64,000 nucleotides of DNA, taken from contig MKVT01000008.1 in NCBI GenBank assembly GCA_001898935.1, positions 1 through 64,000 of the forward strand, given 5' to 3'. The translations under genes and the position numbers were made by a program. Below the pieces are notes generated by a model, which was not told the origin of the DNA, did not search any database, and saw nothing but the letters and a program-made list of their open reading frames with translations. Shown piece after piece: positions 62,398-64,000 of this stretch (positions are counted from its first letter, which is position 1; the number at the start of each line of letters is the position of its first letter). Origin of the DNA: Paludibacter sp. 47-17 (GTDB lineage: Bacteria; Bacteroidota; Bacteroidia; Bacteroidales; Paludibacteraceae).

Positions 62398-64000
62398 ATG
62401 AACAGAAAATGTATATACAGTGCCTTGCTGGCTGGTGTGTCGGTTGTGCTGATGGCGCAGGATCCTTCGATCGATCGTAATGTAACGGTTGAACGCGAAT
62501 ACCAGCCGGTGATCGAAGATGCAGGTAAAATAACCACATTACCCGAAATTCTGGAGCCTTCTGCTACCCGGTTGCGGGTCGATTATGGCGATGTGTTTCA
62601 GCCGCTGCCCCTGGGGCGTTTTCTTCAGAGCTTGCCCATGACCGCTTACCAGGCGGAGCAAGGCCGGCGTCAGGAAGCATTTATTCGCCTGGGTTTGGGA
62701 AATTACTGGAACACGATGGGTGAGCTCACCCTCCCGGTAATTAAGAAAGAAAAAGACCGGCTGGATGTCAATATAGAACATAGGGGTACGTTTGGCCGGC
62801 GTAAATTCTCGGAAACCCAGGGAAGTATCGATTATAACCATTTGTTTAAAACCATCGAACTGTTTGCGTCGGTGGGGGGGAATCACCGGTTTTTTAATTA
62901 TTTCGGGTCCCATTTTTCGCCTTCCGGCAACCGGCTTCCGGCCGATACGCTTACCGGTGTCGTGGCCGACGATTCACACATGGCCTATAATGGAACGATC
63001 GGTTTCCGTACGATTTCCGATCGGTCGAGATTTCGTCACAAAGGGGAGTTGAAATACGATGCATTATCGACCAACTCGGGTTGGAAAGAAAATATTGTGA
63101 ATGCCCGCTACGGTTTCAGTACTCCCTATAAGAAGGATCGTTATGGTATCGATTTCGACCTCCAAAACCTGACCTACGAGGCGCCGGCCCTGTCGTCCTA
63201 CGTACATCCCGACTATTCGGTACTGACCCTGAATCCCTATTACCTCATCGAACGGGAAAAAGCATCGGTGCGGCTCGGGCTTAGCTCCACCTTTTCGTTT
63301 GTTACCGGCAGGGCATTCAATCCCTCGCCCGATATTCACGGCGAATGGAAAGTGTTCCCTAAATTCCTGGCTGTATATGGCGGGGTAGGGGGCGATTTCG
63401 TCACCGTTACTTCGGCCCGGTTGTTCAACGAAAATCCCTGGGTCCGTCCTTCGTTGCGGGTGAAAGATACGTATACGCCCTTTAAACCCTACCTGGGTGT
63501 GAAACTAAAGCCGGCACATTTTTTATTACTCGATGGTTTTGTGGAATACAACAGCATTAAAGATCAGTATTTTTTCGTGAACGACCCGGCGATGGTTACC
63601 CGTCAGACAGGCGCTACTTTTCCGATACTGGCCAATTGGTTTGGCGTGGAATACAGCGACGCTTCGTTGGTGCGGTTCGGAGGACGGCTGGCTTTTCAGT
63701 ACAAAAACCAGATTAGTTCGAGCGTGAAACTTGTTGCCAATAAATGGACGACCGAATCGATTGCTCAGGCCTGGATGAAACCGGCATTGGAAGCCGATTG
63801 GAATATCGACGTAAAAGTAAATCCCAATCTGACCATCAGTTCGAACTTCTATTACGAAGGCGAGCGATTTGCCAGATTGGGATCACAGGTAGTTGAAATG
63901 AATCCGGTTGCCGATTTAAATCTGAGTGCGTCGTATTTCTTTAACCGGACTTTTTCATCGTTTGTTAAACTAAACAACATCCTGAACAGCAACTACGAAC
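62398..64000 (+). CDS. Outer-membrane beta-barrel protein, TonB-dependent-receptor-like (partial, runs off the right edge)
   Basis: The frame is open from ATG 62398 to the last base (534 residues seen, no stop). The start fits a signal peptide (MNRKCIYSALLAGVSVVLMAQ). After it comes the conserved-looking stretch DRNVTVEREYQPVIEDAGKI and then repeated amphipathic strands rich in aromatic residues (ELTLPVIKKEKDRLDVNIEH, NARYGFSTPYKKDRYGID, YLGVKLKPAHFLLLDGFVEY, FVKLNNILNSNYE). The barrel resembles the strands of TonB-dependent receptors but no clear plug domain is visible. Paired with the TPR protein upstream. Confidence 0.75.
   Translation, partial: MNRKCIYSALLAGVSVVLMAQDPSIDRNVTVEREYQPVIEDAGKITTLPEILEPSATRLRVDYGDVFQPLPLGRFLQSLPMTAYQAEQGRRQEAFIRLGLGNYWNTMGELTLPVIKKEKDRLDVNIEHRGTFGRRKFSETQGSIDYNHLFKTIELFASVGGNHRFFNYFGSHFSPSGNRLPADTLTGVVADDSHMAYNGTIGFRTISDRSRFRHKGELKYDALSTNSGWKENIVNARYGFSTPYKKDRYGIDFDLQNLTYEAPALSSYVHPDYSVLTLNPYYLIEREKASVRLGLSSTFSFVTGRAFNPSPDIHGEWKVFPKFLAVYGGVGGDFVTVTSARLFNENPWVRPSLRVKDTYTPFKPYLGVKLKPAHFLLLDGFVEYNSIKDQYFFVNDPAMVTRQTGATFPILANWFGVEYSDASLVRFGGRLAFQYKNQISSSVKLVANKWTTESIAQAWMKPALEADWNIDVKVNPNLTISSNFYYEGERFARLGSQVVEMNPVADLNLSASYFFNRTFSSFVKLNNILNSNYE

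Noticed and set aside
1-64000. CRISPR arrays, rRNA operons, riboswitches, phage modules
   Set aside because: No regularly spaced repeats with unique spacers, no rRNA-like stretch, no recognisable riboswitch core and no phage structural genes were seen on reading either strand.

Overview
The window looks like chromosomal DNA of a member of the Bacteroidales (phylum Bacteroidota). The evidence is the many TAnnTTTG -7 promoter boxes, three secreted proteins that appear to carry C-terminal type IX secretion (T9SS) sorting domains, and gene families and gene orders typical of this phylum. The genus cannot be read from the sequence; a relative of the Dysgonomonadaceae or Paludibacteraceae is a guess. 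No rRNA, CRISPR array, prophage or replication origin was seen.

Layout. Positions 1-634 are mobile or degenerate: three repeats typical of an IS21-family element end, followed by an AT-rich gene remnant. Next come ribF with a HAD phosphatase (minus strand) and a tRNA-Ile(CAU) gene on the plus strand with a textbook promoter and terminator but one extra base in the D arm. From 2.6 to 11 kb the plus strand carries a Tat-exported Gfo/Idh/MocA oxidoreductase, a DUF4153 membrane protein, two halves of an asymmetric heterodimeric ABC exporter, and a lipid-anchored MlrC/M81-like protein. From 11.1 to 14.1 kb the minus strand encodes cutC, an acyl-CoA synthetase and an XRE-cupin regulator. From 14.4 to 20 kb there is a complete pyruvate dehydrogenase complex (aceE-aceF-lpd), followed by two alkylation-repair genes on the other strand.

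The most unusual locus is 21.85-27.4 kb. A 1609-residue protein joins a cation-chloride-cotransporter-like (SLC12) permease to a long helical region, a P-loop ATPase and a winged-helix-like end. It overlaps by 4 bp an MscS-type channel gene. This looks like a coupled ion-uptake and ion-release (osmotic or volume control) module that I do not recognise as described. From 29 to 36.6 kb a minus-strand heavy-metal island contains arsR-arsE-arsF-arsG-permease-arsC-arsM-acr3, followed by an AraC regulator and a chromate transporter. It covers inorganic arsenic (reduction, methylation, efflux) and probably aromatic organoarsenicals (ArsEFG). From 36.7 to 44.3 kb two very large secreted proteins share beta-strand repeats and a T9SS tail; one starts with a PL11 rhamnogalacturonan lyase.

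The rest (44.6-64 kb) is mostly housekeeping: a lipoprotein/beta-barrel protein, a D-lactate/glycolate-type FAD-FeS oxidoreductase, a YjjG-like nucleotidase, a coiled-coil lipoprotein, rsmI, an acidic protein of unknown function, tdk, a POT peptide transporter, a low-molecular-weight tyrosine phosphatase, an AI-2E-type transporter, aroE, a DedA protein, TPR proteins, a Nudix hydrolase, and a right-edge partial outer-membrane beta-barrel gene paired with a 1011-residue TPR protein.
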